64,000 nucleotides of DNA from the NCBI GenBank assembly GCA_051453625.1, contig JBOZIK010000001.1, positions 244,453,472-244,517,471 of the forward strand, written 5' to 3'. Position 1 is the first letter of the stretch. Each line of letters begins with the position of its first letter. The position numbers and the translations under genes were made by a program. Shown here piece by piece: positions 46,940-59,436 of the stretch. The notes beneath the pieces are model-generated. The model ran no database searches. It was given only the letters and a program-made list of their open reading frames with translations, and had not been told where the DNA came from. Origin of the DNA: Welwitschia mirabilis (taxonomy: Eukaryota; Gnetophyta; Gnetopsida; Welwitschiales).

Positions 46940-49465
46940 TTGGTCGAGAGGTTAGTACCCAATGGCTGATTTGTTCTCATTACATATTATTTATTTTTAT
47001 TTTAAATTAAAAAATTTAATTATTTAATTAAAAATAAGATACAGTTTTATAAAAGAAAAAACTATAAAATTAAAAAATAAATAATTTTTTCGAAAAGTGC
47101 ATTATTTAATTAAAAACAAAATTAATTTTATAGAATGTAATCAATAAAGGAATTTATCAAATCATTTAAAAAATAAGAAATATTTTTAAAGAAACAAAAA
47201 AACTATTAAATGGGGTAAATATACTATTTCAAAAAGTTTATTATTTAATTAATAATATAAATACTTTACAAAATGAAAAAAAAAATAAATGGGGCTAATA
47301 AAGATGTTTTTATTTAATTAAACAATAAAAGATAATTTTATAAAACAAAAAGACAACTACCAAATGGGACCAATAAAAAGTTTATTATGTAATTAAAAAC
47401 CAAGAAACCATTGTATAAAAGAAATATTAAAAATTTTATTATTTAATTTAAAAATAAGAAACCATTTTATCAAAGAAAAAATTAGAAAAAACATAATATA
47501 CCTAATGAATGGGGCTAAATTCATCCTATAAAAAAGGCCTAAGTAAATACAAACACTGTAAGGAAGCTCCAGAAAGTTGAAAAGGTACTGTGGAAAAACA
47601 AAAACAAAGGGTGAGAAAGGATACCATAATTAGTGGTATTAAAAGAATTGAAATTATAATGAATCCTAAATAGAAAATAGAGAACACAGGAAGAGTAGCA
47701 TTAACAACTTATCATATTTTAAATTTATTTGTTTCCTTTTAAAATTTTAATCAATTTCTGTATAATAACATTTTAAAGTTAAATTTGTTGACTTAAAAAG
47801 CGTATTTTCATAATGCTTAACCATTTTTTCACTATATTTTGATTAATGTAGTATTAACATTCCTATATCTTTGTGTAATACTAAATTTACACTATAAAGG
47901 GAGGCCCAAGAAAACTGTAAAGACTGTAATGAAGAGGAAAATAAAGGGATTCAGTATTTGATGGTTATAAGGCTATGGAAACTAAAAAAGGAACTTTATA
48001 ACAATATAAACAAAGGGTCAATAACCCTGCCATCATTAATAAAAATAAATAAAAAAATAGAAAAATTGAAGTTGTGGTAACGCCTATACAGAAAATACAG
48101 ATCATAAGCAAAAGAACATTGATAGTATATCAGGTTTTGAACTTATATGTTTTCTTTAAAACTTGCAATTAATTTCCCCATAAGAATATTTAAAATTAGA
48201 AATTCTTGATCTAAAAAGCATGCTCTTATAATGCTTAACCATTTATTATATTTGAAGCCAATACCCAATGGCTAATTTGTTCTAGATAGCATTACATATT
48301 ATTTATTTTTATTCTAAATTAAAAAATTATTATTTAATTCAAAAAAATACAATTTTATAAAATAAAAAAGAGTATAAAAAATAGTTTTTTTAAGAAAACA
48401 TTTATTATATAATTTAAAAAATAAAATTTATTTTTAAAAAAGTGTATTATTTAATTAAAAACAAAAACAGCTTTATAAAATAAAGAAACTACTAAATGGG
48501 ATCAATAAAGAAATTTATTACCTCATTTAGAAAATAAGAAATAATTTTTTAAAATAATAGGAAAAAACTACCAAATGGAGTAAAATATGCTTTTTAAAAA
48601 TTTTATTATTTAATTAACAAAATAACAATGAGTTTTACAAAATCAAGAAAACCAAGTACGACCAATAAAAAATATTATTTAATTAAAAATAAAAAATAGT
48701 TTTATAAAATAGGAAAAAACTACCAAATGGGGTCAATAAAAATTTTATTATGTACTTAAAAAATAAACTAGGAAATCGTTTTATAAAAGAAACAGTTGAA
48801 AAACTTTATCATTTAATTTAAAAATAAGAAACCATTTTATCAAAGAAATAATTATACAAAACATAAAACGCCTAATAAATGGGGCTAATTTTATACCTAA
48901 CAAATGGGGTTAATTTCATCCTATAAAAGAAGATCCAAGGAAATACAAACATTATAAAGAAGGTCGAGAGAGAAGGATTTGGAATTTAGTGGTTGCTACA
49001 TCAGCTGAAAAACGTATTATACAAAAAATAGGAGTAGAGGGTGAGAAAGGTTGCAATTGTTAACGATATCAAAGGAATTTTAATTATAGTGAATCCTTCA
49101 TAAAACATAGAGAACGTAAGAAGAGGAGCATTAACAGCCTAGTAGGTTTTGAATTTATGTGTTTCCTTTTAAAATTGCAATCAATTTCTCCATAAGAATA
49201 TTTCAGGTTTGAAACTATCAATCTAAAAAGTATATTCTTATAATGCTTAACCATTTTTTAAACTATATTGTGAGTAATATAAAATTAATATTCTTGTATC
49301 TTTATGCACCACTAAATTCACACTATAAAGGAAGGCCCAAGAAAACTACAAAACTATAATGAAGATGTAGACAAAAGGATTCAGCATTTAATAGTTATAA
49401 AGCTATGGAAACTAAAAAATATCTTTATGATAATAGGAACAAATGGCCAAAAATAACTTGGTGAT
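46940..49465 (+). repeat. Higher-order tandem repeat with TATA-like units
   Basis: Two large copies (about 46,940-48,255 and 48,256-49,465) align at offsets of about 1.31-1.43 kb. Each starts with 'acccaatggct.atttgttct', then an array of diverged 65-75-bp units ('accaaatggggtcaataaaa...ttatttaattaaaaataagaaacc'). Two 360-400-bp units follow, each opening with a TATA-like 'ctataaa(a/g)g'. The four starts are near 47,525, 47,890, 48,920 and 49,321. No coding frame is visible. The sequence ends against a gypsy gag fragment at about 49,465. Confidence 0.7.
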
Positions 49466-49950
49466 GTACCTATCATTAAAGATATGCTTGAATTTCCTCT
49501 ATGAAAGTTCTAGATCTCCTAACTTGGTCATTTCCATTTTCCAACATATATTAGCTTCTCCTTATAAATAGCTAAGAAATCATTTTTATAATCATTACAT
49601 CCTAAGGTACCTATGACATTTTCAACATCACTCAGCCATGCTTCCACTTTGGAAGGATCTGAACCTTTCCCAAACTTTGGTGGATTTAGCTTAATAAACA
49701 TTTGAATTAATTTCCTCATATCCACTTTCTTAGATTAATTGATACCATTATTTACTTGTGGATTTTAACCTTGATTTACTATTTGTGATAGGAACTGCAT
49801 GAAGGTATTCATCAATGCTTCTAGATTAAGGTTGGATGGGGGTTGATTTCCATCATTAAGTTTTTGATCCTCTTGTGAATTCTCTTAATTTTAATTACTT
49901 GATGCAATTGACTTAGCTTCAAGGTTTAACTAGCGATGAGGATGCATCTA
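49466..49950 (-). pseudogene. Chromovirus-like gypsy gag, copy A
   Basis: The open piece 49528-49725 reads 'FIKLNPPKFGKGSDPSKVEAWL' followed by 'IGTLGCNDYKNDFLAIYKEK'. This matches the retrotransposon gag domain (family 'F-x-x-L-x-P-P-x-F-x-G-x-x-x-P-x-x-A-x-x-W'). Upstream, 'MNTFMQFLSQIVNQGQN' gives a Gln/Asn-rich N-terminus. The 3' side is cut at 49,465 by the tandem repeat. A second copy of the same gag lies at 58.6-59.2 kb. Confidence 0.85.
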
Positions 49951-52750
49951 AAAAAAGGGGAAATTTTCATGAGATTATATTTGAAAATAGGATAGATGTT
50001 ATTAAAGGTTAAACTTAGAAATATTTTTATAATCTTAGAAAGGACATGATTATCATATGATGTGATGGGTCCTTATTTATATCTTGAATTACATAATTAA
50101 GTTTATTCCCTTTTTTTTATTTTCAATAGATAAGGTTTACAAGTTATGAATATGGATTTTCTCTATAAAGTTATGTGACCATATAATTTAGGATGAATAA
50201 CTTTGTTAGTATTTGTTTACTTTCAAGGATTTTTAATTATAAAGTATTATTTATGTATTTATAAAGTTTTTAATAAAAGGTTAAACTTTTTAAGGAACCA
50301 TATAAGGCAATTATCCTAAATTATTAAGATAATTGAAATTCTTCTAAGTGATTATCATCTATAGCTGTGAGATAATAGAGTCTTTAATGATTTGAAATTA
50401 TCATCCTTTTTAGTTTATTTAGGGATTTAGAATTATCATAAATATGATTAGCATGATGATCATCTAGGGATTGGGATTATAGTTAATCTTATAAATACTT
50501 TAAAGGTATTACAAATATAATCAACTTTTAGGATTATTAAAGTACTAAGATTATGATTAGTGTAATCTTTAGATTTAACATAAATGTAATTCAATATATA
50601 TTTAGATAGTATAAAAATTATAAATATAATGGAATTCATGAGTATATAAGATAAGATTAAATTCATGCTTATTTAGGAGTTCAAGTTATCTTGGAATCTA
50701 TTGTCATTAAGGATATAATTGATTTTCCTTATGGTTTAATATTATCAAGGATATAACCAACTTTATGGCTAGTAAGAATTAAGGTTATTATGGTTACCAC
50801 TAACTTTATAATTATTAGGGAGAAAGGGACTTATATCCTTATAATTTTATAAGTCCTTAACTTAAGTGCTATTTAAGTTAACCTAGAGAGCTCAGATATC
50901 AATTTGTAATAGCTTATTTACTCTTATCTTAATTAAGTGCTAGTTTTCCCCTTTTTTTTATTTAATATTTTTATCTAATAGACACAATGAAATCTAGGAA
51001 TAAATTCTAATTACTCCTTTATTAGAATTTCTATATTTTAAAAAGATAAATCATGTTAATATGATATATTTACATATAATTAATTTCTAGGTTATTTCAG
51101 TTTATAAATAATAATGATGTTATAAGATTGTATCCTTCATTTCTTCCTAGGTTTTCATCATATAAAAATATCTTATGTATAGTTAAGAAGATGTAAAATT
51201 ATTATTAACATACATGGATAAAGTTTAAGGATAATACCAAACTAATATAATAGAAGATTACATCTACAATTAATGACATTTCAACTTGATATCTAGCCAC
51301 CCTCTAGATGTGGGTTAGTTTTACTTCAAGTTCTAAACTACACTAACATGACTAGGCTCAGCTTTATAGGCTTTTACTTTACCTTGATGTAGCTCCAATA
51401 TAGGTGACAAGTGTAATGTAAAATGGATGTGTGCTTACAAATAATACCTCCTTCCTTGGAGCATCTTTGGACAGTGCAACATAATTTATCAATGCTAAAG
51501 GCTCGAGATATTAAGTCAGAGTAAGTTCATACATGGGTGACATAGGAGAGTGATGATTAAATTCACTTATAGAATGGATTACAATCCACTTTAGTGATGA
51601 AATCCAACTATGGAGATGAACATTATTAGAATTATGTTTATTTACTCCTATTCCATGAATACACCATAAAAATGCATGCAGAAAATTCAAACTAATATGA
51701 ATATTTAATGAATTATTTATCTATTTATAATAATTCTAATCATCATTCAATACATTTTATAGAAACAACCATAAAAATAAAGCAAGCATATAAGAATGTT
51801 TCATTTTTTTTAAGATTATAATGATGAAAATCTAAATAAAGGAAATACTCTTTTCTTTTATATTGAAATAAAGAAAAGATTTTTTTAATAATAATGAAAA
51901 TAAAAATAATATACTTATATAAACTAAAACATACCTAAAGCTATGCCAATTCTAGAAACTTTCTTCTATGTTCATATGACAATCTCCATGGATTAGTATA
52001 AAGAAGGTAAACAAAAGAAAGTACATTTCAAGCATAATTGTTACGATATATGTATTTATATAAGATTTCATATGGCTATATTATAAACCAATAAAAATAA
52101 GTAATAAGTAAGATACTACTTATGTTACTTAATCTACTAAGGTAAAAACTCTTATAAGCATGCACACTTAAAGTAAGCTAAAGAAAAATGGTAAAAGAGA
52201 TATTTCGACAAATAAATATTACTTATGATTAGTTTAACTTAAAAATACTAATAGAAACATATTTTATATACTTAGTTTCTTTGTAAAATGTTGTGTAATA
52301 TTTTTTATATAATGTTCAACATTAATTATAACATGTTTGGCCTCTAAGGAGACATCATAGTTAAAAATTAATAATTAATTAATTATAAATAAAAATAAGT
52401 TATAATAGTTTTTTAGAAAGTAGACACATAATAGGTTTATTGGAATCTAACCTAAACTATCTTGGAATTATCAAAATATTATTTATAAAATTATCATTTA
52501 AGGCTAAAAACTGTCAAATTTTCTAAAATTGTAGCCCTATCACACTACATTAAAATGATGATAACTTTCAAAATAGTTTGAGCTTTTAAATAATTCACGA
52601 TTTTTTGAAAAGCTTGTTTAATTTAATATAATTTAGAATTATCATGCTTGAAAATATATTAATAGGTAGGTACATAAACATAAAGTACTTGCTTATTGTT
52701 ATTTGTATTTATTTTGTAACATATTTGAATAAATAATTTTTTATAAGTAA
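49951..52750 (-). mobile_element. Chromovirus-like leader and LTR, copy A
   Basis: 49,951-50,885 is leader sequence shared with 53,780-54,140 and 59,440-60,420. A decayed tRNA-Met PBS ('gctcagatatcaa' on the plus strand, complement) lies near 50,889-50,902. LTR sequence begins at about 50,907 and can be aligned with the copies at 54.2 and 60.8 kb up to about 52,750, where similarity ends. The LTR is therefore truncated on its 5' side. Confidence 0.7.
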
Positions 52751-53679
52751 TTATTATTGTGTTGTGTATTTGTGTAAGTGCTTAAGTTCAAAAAGGATTC
52801 TTTCATTCATAAAATAATTAAATATCTCACACAATACAACACATTAGTATGAGTAAAAGTAAACTCAAAATGTCGTATTCACGTTGAAGACTATGAGATA
52901 AGAATCGAGTTACTTTGTAAAAGAATAATAGGAACCAGAAATAAAGAAAAATGTAAGAAATAAAAGGTACAATGAAAATGTACTATTAAACCTAATATAA
53001 CATGTAATGCAAAATTAAACTAACAATACTTACTTTTAGTCTTAAAAAATATTCCCTTGATAATCTATATTACCTAAGAAATTATCACCAGATCAAAGGT
53101 AAAATAGACTATAAGGGTCATTAAAAAATATACAATGCAAACATTAAAAAGATAAATTATATATTAAGAATGAGTAACAAGCATCTAAATTACAAAACAA
53201 TCAAGCTTCAATGGAGGACACACAAACCTTCACCAAAGGAACATCTTTCTACAACACTCGAGATGGATCTTTCACTCTTCGATCTTCTATTATGAGAATT
53301 TCTAATGTAATGAAGATAAGAATGAGAGCAAAAAGGGGACTTATTTATAATAATTCATAGAAAAAAAAGAAAAACAAAAGATGTGGCTAGGCATGCCCAT
53401 AAATGAAATAGATAAAATTATTAAAGGTCAACTATCAGAGATGGTTACATGTCAGTGTCATCCTAGTTGTCATTCAGACAATGACTGGAATGCTAGTTCA
53501 TCATAAAAGATGAATCATCAAGCATCTCAATAGTTAATATAGTAGTCCATGTCAACAACCTAGCATTGTCATCATCCTAGTTATCATGGAAATGACAGAG
53601 GGAATGACAATATTCTTTGATCATTTTCTTAAGGAGAATCTGTAATCCTTCTTTAAATCTTTTTGCATTAGAATGTCTC
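52751..53679 (-). other. Unassigned, LTR-like DNA with a minus-strand TATA
   Basis: Unrelated to the flanking chromovirus-like copies. A minus-strand TTATAAATAAG near 53,341-53,352 is a good TATA box. A loose direct repeat 'tgtcat..cctagtt.tcat' occurs at about 53,455 and 53,567. It may be part of another LTR; no termini are fixed. Confidence 0.35.
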
Positions 53680-53779
53680 NNNNNNNNNNNNNNNNNNNNN
53701 NNNNNNNNNNNNNNNNNNNNNNNNNNNNNNNNNNNNNNNNNNNNNNNNNNNNNNNNNNNNNNNNNNNNNNNNNNNNNNN

Positions 53780-54160
53780 TATGATTAGTGTAATCTTTAT
53801 AATTATTGAAATTAACATAAATATAATTCGGTATATATTTAGAGAGTATGAAAATTGCTAGTATAATAGAATTCATAACTATTAGAGATATAATTCAATT
53901 CATGCTTATTTAGGAGTTAAAGTTATCTTGGAGTCTAGTATTATCAAGTATATAATTGATTTTACTTATGGTTTAAGATTATTAGGAATATAACCAACTT
54001 TATAGCTATTAGGAATTAAAGTTTATTATGGTTACCACTAACATTATGATTATTANNNNNNNNNNNNNNNNNNNNNNNNNNNNNNNTTATATTCTTATAA
54101 ATTTATAAGTACTTAACATAACTATTATTTAAGTTAACCTAAATCTCTAATACTAATTTG
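53780..54160 (-). mobile_element. Leader and PBS following LTR copy B
   Basis: The sequence aligns with the leaders at 50.5-50.9 kb and 59.9-60.4 kb. 'tctctaatactaa' at about 54,144-54,156 (plus strand) is the complement of the decayed PBS TTAGTATTAGAGA. It sits a few bases from the LTR edge at 54,161. A PBS and leader on the outer side of this LTR mean the LTR also serves as the 5' LTR of a further internal region. Confidence 0.65.
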
Positions 54161-56762
54161 TGACACCCTCTTATCCTAATTAAGCACTTTTGTTTTTTAC
54201 CTAATAAACACAACAGAACCTAGGACCACTATGTACTCCTTTATTATAATTTCTATATTCTAAAAAAAATCATAGTAATATTATATATTTACCTAAAATT
54301 AATTTCTACATTATTTTGGTTTACAAACAATAGCAATGTTCATCCTTTNNNNNNNNNNNNNNNNNNNNNNNNNNNNNNNNNNNNNNNNNNNNNNNNNNNN
54401 NNNNNNNNNNNNNNNNNNNNNNNNNNNNNNNNNNNNNNNNNNNNNNNNTAATATTATATATTTACCTAAAATTAATTTCTACATTATTTTGGTTTACAAA
54501 CAATAGCGATGTCATAAGTTTTCATCCTTTATTTCTTCCTAGTATTTTATCACGTAAAAGATATCTTATGTATAATTGAGGAGATATAAACTTTTTGTTA
54601 ACATACATGGATAAATTTTAAGATTAATACCTAACCAATATAATAGGAGGTTACAACTCCAATTAATGGCATTCTAACTCGATATTTGGCCATCCTTCGG
54701 ATGTGAGTTGATTCTACTTCATGTTATAAACTATACAAACNNNNNNNNNNNNNNNNNNNNNNNNNNNNNNNNNNNNNNNNNNNNNNNNNNNNNNNNNNNN
54801 NNNNNNNNNNNNNNNNNNNNNNNNNNNNNNNNNNNNNNNNCTACATTATTTTGGTTTACAAACAATAGCAATGTTCATCCTTTATTTCTTTCTAGTATTT
54901 TATCACGTAAAAGATATCTTATGTATAATTGAGGAGATATAAACTTTTTGTCAACATATATGGATAAATTTTAAGATTAATACCTAACCAATATAATAGG
55001 AGGTTACAACTGCAATTAATGGCATTCTAGCTCGATATTTGGCCATCCTTCGGATGTGAGTTGATTCTACTTCAGGTTATAAACTATACAAACTTGGCTA
55101 GGCTTAACTCCATAAGATTTTACTTNNNNNNNNNNNNNNNNNNNNNNNNNNNNNNNNNNNNNNNNNNNNNNNNNNNNNNNNNNNNNNNNNNNNNNNNNNN
55201 NNNNNNNNNNNNNNNNNNNNNNNNNNNNNNNNNNNNNNNNNNNNNNNNNNNNNNNNNNNNNNNNNNNNNNNNNNNNNNNNNNNNNNNNNNNNNNNNNNNN
55301 NNNNNNNNNNNNNNNNNNNNNNNNNNNNNNNNNNNNNNNNNNNNNNNNNNNNNNNNNNNNNNNNNNNNNNNNNNNNNNNNNNNNNNNNNNNNNNNNNNNN
55401 NNNNNNNNNNNNNNNNNNNNNNNNNNNNNNNNNNNNNNNNNNNNNNNNNNNNNNNNNNNNNNNNNNNNNNNNNNNNNNNNNNNNNNNNNNNNNNNNNNNN
55501 NNNNNNNNNNNNNNNNNNNNNNNNNNNNNNNNNNNNNNNNNNNNNNNNNNNNNNNNNNNNNNNNNNNNNNNNNNNNNNNNNNNNNNNNNNNNNNNNNNNN
55601 NNNNNNNNNNNNNNNNNNNNNNNNNNNNNNNNNNNNNNNNNNNNNNNNNNNNNNNNNNNNNNNNNNNNNNNNNNNNNNNNNNNNNNNNNNNNNNNNNNNN
55701 NNNNNNNNNNNNNNNNNNNNNNNNNCAATCTTAGAACCATTCTTCCATGCTCATATGATAATCTCCATGGATTGATGCAAAAAAGGTAAACAAAAATAAG
55801 TATAGCTCAAGCATAGTTATTAGCATATAAGTATTTATTCAATATTTCATATGGATATATTATAAGTCAATAAAAATAAGTGACAAGCTAAAGGCTACCT
55901 ATGTTACTTAAACTATTAAACTGAAAATTGTTACAAGCATGCACATTCAAAGTAAGCTAAAGAAAAAGGGTAAAAGAGATATTTCTGCAAACAAATATGA
56001 CTTATAGGTAAATTAACATAAAATTATTAATATAATCATATCTTATATACTTGATTTCCCTATAAAATTATGCATCATAAATTTTTTTATAATTTTAAAC
56101 ATTGCTTATAACATTTTTGGGCTCTAAGAAGACATCATAGTTAAAAATTAACAATTACTTAATCATGAAGCAAAAAAATGATTTAAGGTAGTTTTTTAGA
56201 AACTAGATACATAATAGGATTCTCAAAATCTAACTTCAACTATTTTGGAATTCTAAAAATATTATTCCTAATGTTATCATTTAAAGCTAAAAAGTATCAA
56301 ATTTTCTAAAATTACAGTCCTACTACACTATGCTAAATGATCATAACTTTCAAAATAGTTTTTAAGTGATTCAAAACGTTTTGAAAAGCTCATTTAATTT
56401 CCTACAACTTAGAATGCTCAAGTTTGTAGATATATTAATAGATAGGTATAGAAACATAAATTACTTGCTTANNNNNNNNNNNNNNNNNNNNNNNNNNNNN
56501 NNNNNCAAATAATTTTTTAGAAAATAATTACCCATAAGAAAAATTATTGTTTTTACACTTTCATTTCAATACAAAATCATGGACTTACAAAAAACATTTT
56601 ACTAATTTATACCTACTAATTAATAAGATATGATGTTTTTATCCCATGTCTCTATTCTAGAATTTTAATTTTCACCATAACAAAAGTATGATAAAATTTT
56701 TACAACTAGTTAAATAATAGCTTAGATCATTAAAATAATGGATATACTAAATAATTACTTAT

Positions 56763-57072
56763 AGAAAGAAAGATTAATTATAGAAAGAAAAATAATTGTA
56801 AAAAGAAAAATCAANNNNNNNNNNNNNNNNNNNNNNNNNNNNNNNNNNNNNNNNNNNNNNNNNNNNNNNNNNNNNNNNNNNNNNNNNNNNNNNNNNNNNN
56901 NNNNNNNNNNNNNNTAGAATTTTAATTTTCACCATAACAAAAGTATGATAAAATTTTTACAACTAGTTAAACAATAGCTTAGATCATTAAAATAATGGAT
57001 ATACTAAATAATTACTTATAAAAAGAAAGATTAATTATAGAAAGAAAAATAATTGTAGAAAGAAAAATCAAA
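56763..57072. repeat. Short A-rich tandem units within the LTR
   Basis: Units of about 18 bp, 'ttatagaaagaaaaataa' type, occur two to three times at 56,763-56,814 and again at 57,016-57,072. The related LTR has three at 63,650-63,706. Confidence 0.7.
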
Positions 57073-57100
57073 TCAATTCAAAAAGAATCATTTACTATGA

Positions 57101-57165
57101 AAGGACTTGAACTCATGACCTACAGTTTAATAGTCACTTCACTTAATCGTTCATGCTAAAACCAA
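57101..57165 (-). mobile_element. tRNA-like segment inside the LTR, copy 1
   Basis: On the minus strand 'tagcatgaacgattaagtg' resembles a tRNA D-arm/A box. 'gagttcaagtcc' (57,104-57,115) is a T-arm/B box with the CpG decayed. The spacing of about 30-35 bp is tRNA-like. The same segment is at 63,737-63,800 in the other LTR, so it is a part of the LTR and not a local insertion. Confidence 0.5.
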
Positions 57166-58090
57166 GTTTCCTTCCACATCTCAAGAACATAACATTCATG
57201 ATATATTAAATTTACTCATTTATCATTTTTGGTTCTAGGCAAGAGTGCATGTACTTGTTCAAATGCTCATTTATTTCAAAATGCATAAAATCTGTCAATC
57301 ACTTAACATAAGGAANNNNNNNNNNNNNNNNNNNNNNNNNNNNNNNNNNNNNNNNNNNNNNNNNNNNNNNNNNNNNNNNNNNNNNNNNNNNNNNNNNNNN
57401 NNNNNNNNNNNNNNNNNNNNNNNNNNNNNNNNNNNNNNNNNNNNNNNNNNNNNNNNNNNNNNNNNNNNNNNNNNNNNNNNNNNNNNNNNNNNNNNNNNNN
57501 NNNNNNNNNNNNNNNNNNNNNNNNNNNNNNNNNNNNNNNNNNNNNNNNNNNNNNNNNNNNNNNNNNNNNNNNNNNNNNNNNNNNNNNNNNNNNNNNNNNN
57601 NNNNNNNNNNNNNNNNNNNNNNNNNNNNNNNNNNNNNNNNNNNNNNNNNNNNNNNNNNNNNNNNNNNNNNNNNNNNNNNNNNNNNNNNNNNNNNNNNNNN
57701 NNNNNNNNNNNNNNNNNNNNNNNNNNNNNNNNNNNNNNNNNNNNNNNNNNNNNNNNNNNNNNNNNNNNNNNNNNNNNNNNNNNNNNNNNNNNNNNNNNNN
57801 NNNNNNNNNNNNNNNNNNNNNNNNNNNNNNNNNNNNNNNNNNNNNNNNNNNNNNNNNNNNNNNNNNNNNNNNNNNNNNNNNNNNNNNNNNNNNNNNNNNN
57901 NNNNNNNNNNNNNNNNNNNNNNNNNNNNNNNNNNNNNNNNNNNNNNNNNNNNNNNNNNNNNNNNNNNNNNNNNNNNNNNNNNNNNNNNNNNNNNNNNNNN
58001 NNNNNNNNNNNNNNNNNNNNNNNNNNNNNNNNNNNNNNNNNNNNNNNNNNNNNNNNNNNNNNNNNNNNNNNNNNNNNNNNNNNNNNNNNN

Positions 58091-58349
58091 TTAATTTATT
58101 AGTTTTATCAATTCCTTATGTAATGGCATTATCTAATTTTAAATGTTTAGATAGATTTTTTCATAAAAATGTTTTAACATAATTTTTATCATTTTTATGG
58201 TAAATTATAAATATCACCAACTAAGGTTAATTTAAAATAAGATCTTATTTCGATAAAGAATTTAAATAAGGATAATTAATCATTTGACTGAAAGCTTTGT
58301 ATACTTAATATTCAAGTAAATAATGTTTATAAAATATGGGAATATGACA
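58091..58349 (-). mobile_element. Start of LTR copy B next to its polypurine tract
   Basis: This sequenced piece after the 775-N gap ends at 58,349 with the LTR start (TGTCAT in element orientation). It is AT-rich without coding content. Confidence 0.6.
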
Positions 58350-58363
58350 TTCTCCCCCACTTA
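58350..58363 (-). other. Polypurine tract
   Basis: The minus strand reads TAAGTGGGGGAGAA directly before the LTR start at 58,349, the typical gypsy plus-strand primer. It marks the 3' end of the internal region. Confidence 0.85.
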
Positions 58364-58449
58364 GAATGATTCACTCGTAAGAATCAAGATACATGACATG
58401 CTTGAAAAAACTTAACTACATATTATAAGATTCACAAAGATTTGGGAAT

Positions 58450-58590
58450 TAACTTTTCACAGTTTTCTACTGCTCTATTTTGCATTAACTAATTCATATC
58501 CAAAATAATGTTGTATTTTCCTAAGTCAATAACTATTAATTATATCTCAAAATCTTCCCCACTTATGGATAAAGTACAATTTTGTTCTAC
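58450..58590 (-). pseudogene. Gypsy protease relic next to the polypurine tract
   Basis: The minus strand encodes 'LIVIDLGKYNIILDMN' followed by 'NRAVENCEK', matching the C-terminal half of a chromovirus protease (family 'L-I-V-L-D-x-x-x-x-D-V-I-L-G-M-D-W-L'). The glycine of I-L-G-M-D is now aspartate. The catalytic D-S/T-G segment is not seen. Only about 90 bp separate it from the polypurine tract, so RT, RNase H and integrase are missing. Confidence 0.65.
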
Positions 58591-58599
58591 CATCTTTTT

Positions 58600-59216
58600 C
58601 TTTTTTATAGTTTTTGTTAGACTCTTAGGTTAAAACATGAATAATTTAGCAGCAACAGAAGGGAGAAGACTATCAATAAAGAGATTCATTTTATCTTACT
58701 CATCTAGATGCATATGTGACATATATCTTAATAATTTTATAAATTTTCACTCATGAGATGCTATGGTCACATGATGGGGTTCTCTTAGATTGTAGAATTC
58801 TGTAACCTTCTGGTGAATATAGAACTTGATGATGTACCTCTCTTTAAAGATGTACTTGAATTTCCTCCATGAAAGTTCTAAATCTCCTAACTTGGTCATT
58901 TTCATTTTTTACCATAGATTAGCTTCTCCTTATAACATATAAATAGCAAAGAAATCCTTTTTATAATCATCACATCCTGAGGTACCTATAACATTTTCAA
59001 CATCACTCAGCCATGCTTCTACTTTGGAAGGATATGAACCTCTTACAAATTTTATTGGATTTAGCTTAATAAACATTTAAATTAATTTCATCATACCCAC
59101 TTCCTTAGGGTGATTGATACTATTGTTTACTTGTGAGTTTTGACCTTGATTTACTATTTGTGATAAGAACTACATAAAGGTGTTTATTAATGCTTATAGA
59201 TTAAGATTGACTGGGG
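58600..59216 (-). pseudogene. Chromovirus-like gypsy gag, copy C
   Basis: Same gag as 49.5 kb, extending further 3'. Beyond the shared 'GCNDYKNDFLAIYKEK'-type part it reads 'YIHQKVTEFYNLRE', 'IKLLRYMSHM' and 'FIDSLLPSVAAKLF', the second half of the gag domain (family 'R-x-x-E-F-x-x-L-x-Q-G-x-x-S-V-x-E-Y'). Stops and frameshifts are present. The N-terminus runs into the gap at 59,217-59,436. Confidence 0.85.
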
Positions 59217-59436
59217 NNNNNNNNNNNNNNNNNNNNNNNNNNNNNNNNNNNNNNNNNNNNNNNNNNNNNNNNNNNNNNNNNNNNNNNNNNNNNNNNNNNN
59301 NNNNNNNNNNNNNNNNNNNNNNNNNNNNNNNNNNNNNNNNNNNNNNNNNNNNNNNNNNNNNNNNNNNNNNNNNNNNNNNNNNNNNNNNNNNNNNNNNNNN
59401 NNNNNNNNNNNNNNNNNNNNNNNNNNNNNNNNNNNN

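Larger units (their letters stand above)
54161..58349 (-). mobile_element. Chromovirus-like LTR, copy B
   Basis: In element orientation the LTR starts TGTCATATTCCC at 58,349 and ends GAGGGTGTCA at 54,161, giving TG...CA termini with a polypurine tract outside one end and a PBS outside the other. It contains N runs of 600, 34 and 775 and three duplicated blocks at 100-N gaps (54276-54348 with 54449 on, 54479-54740 with 54841 on, 56658-56814 with 56915 on). Corrected length is about 3.4 kb if the N lengths are right. That this is one LTR rather than two partial ones depends on the 57,316-58,090 gap. Confidence 0.6.

Noticed and set aside
46940-49465. CRISPR-like or centromeric satellite interpretation of the repeats
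   Set aside because: Units are diverged, uneven in length and lack regular spacers; only two large copies are present, with no extended monotonous array.
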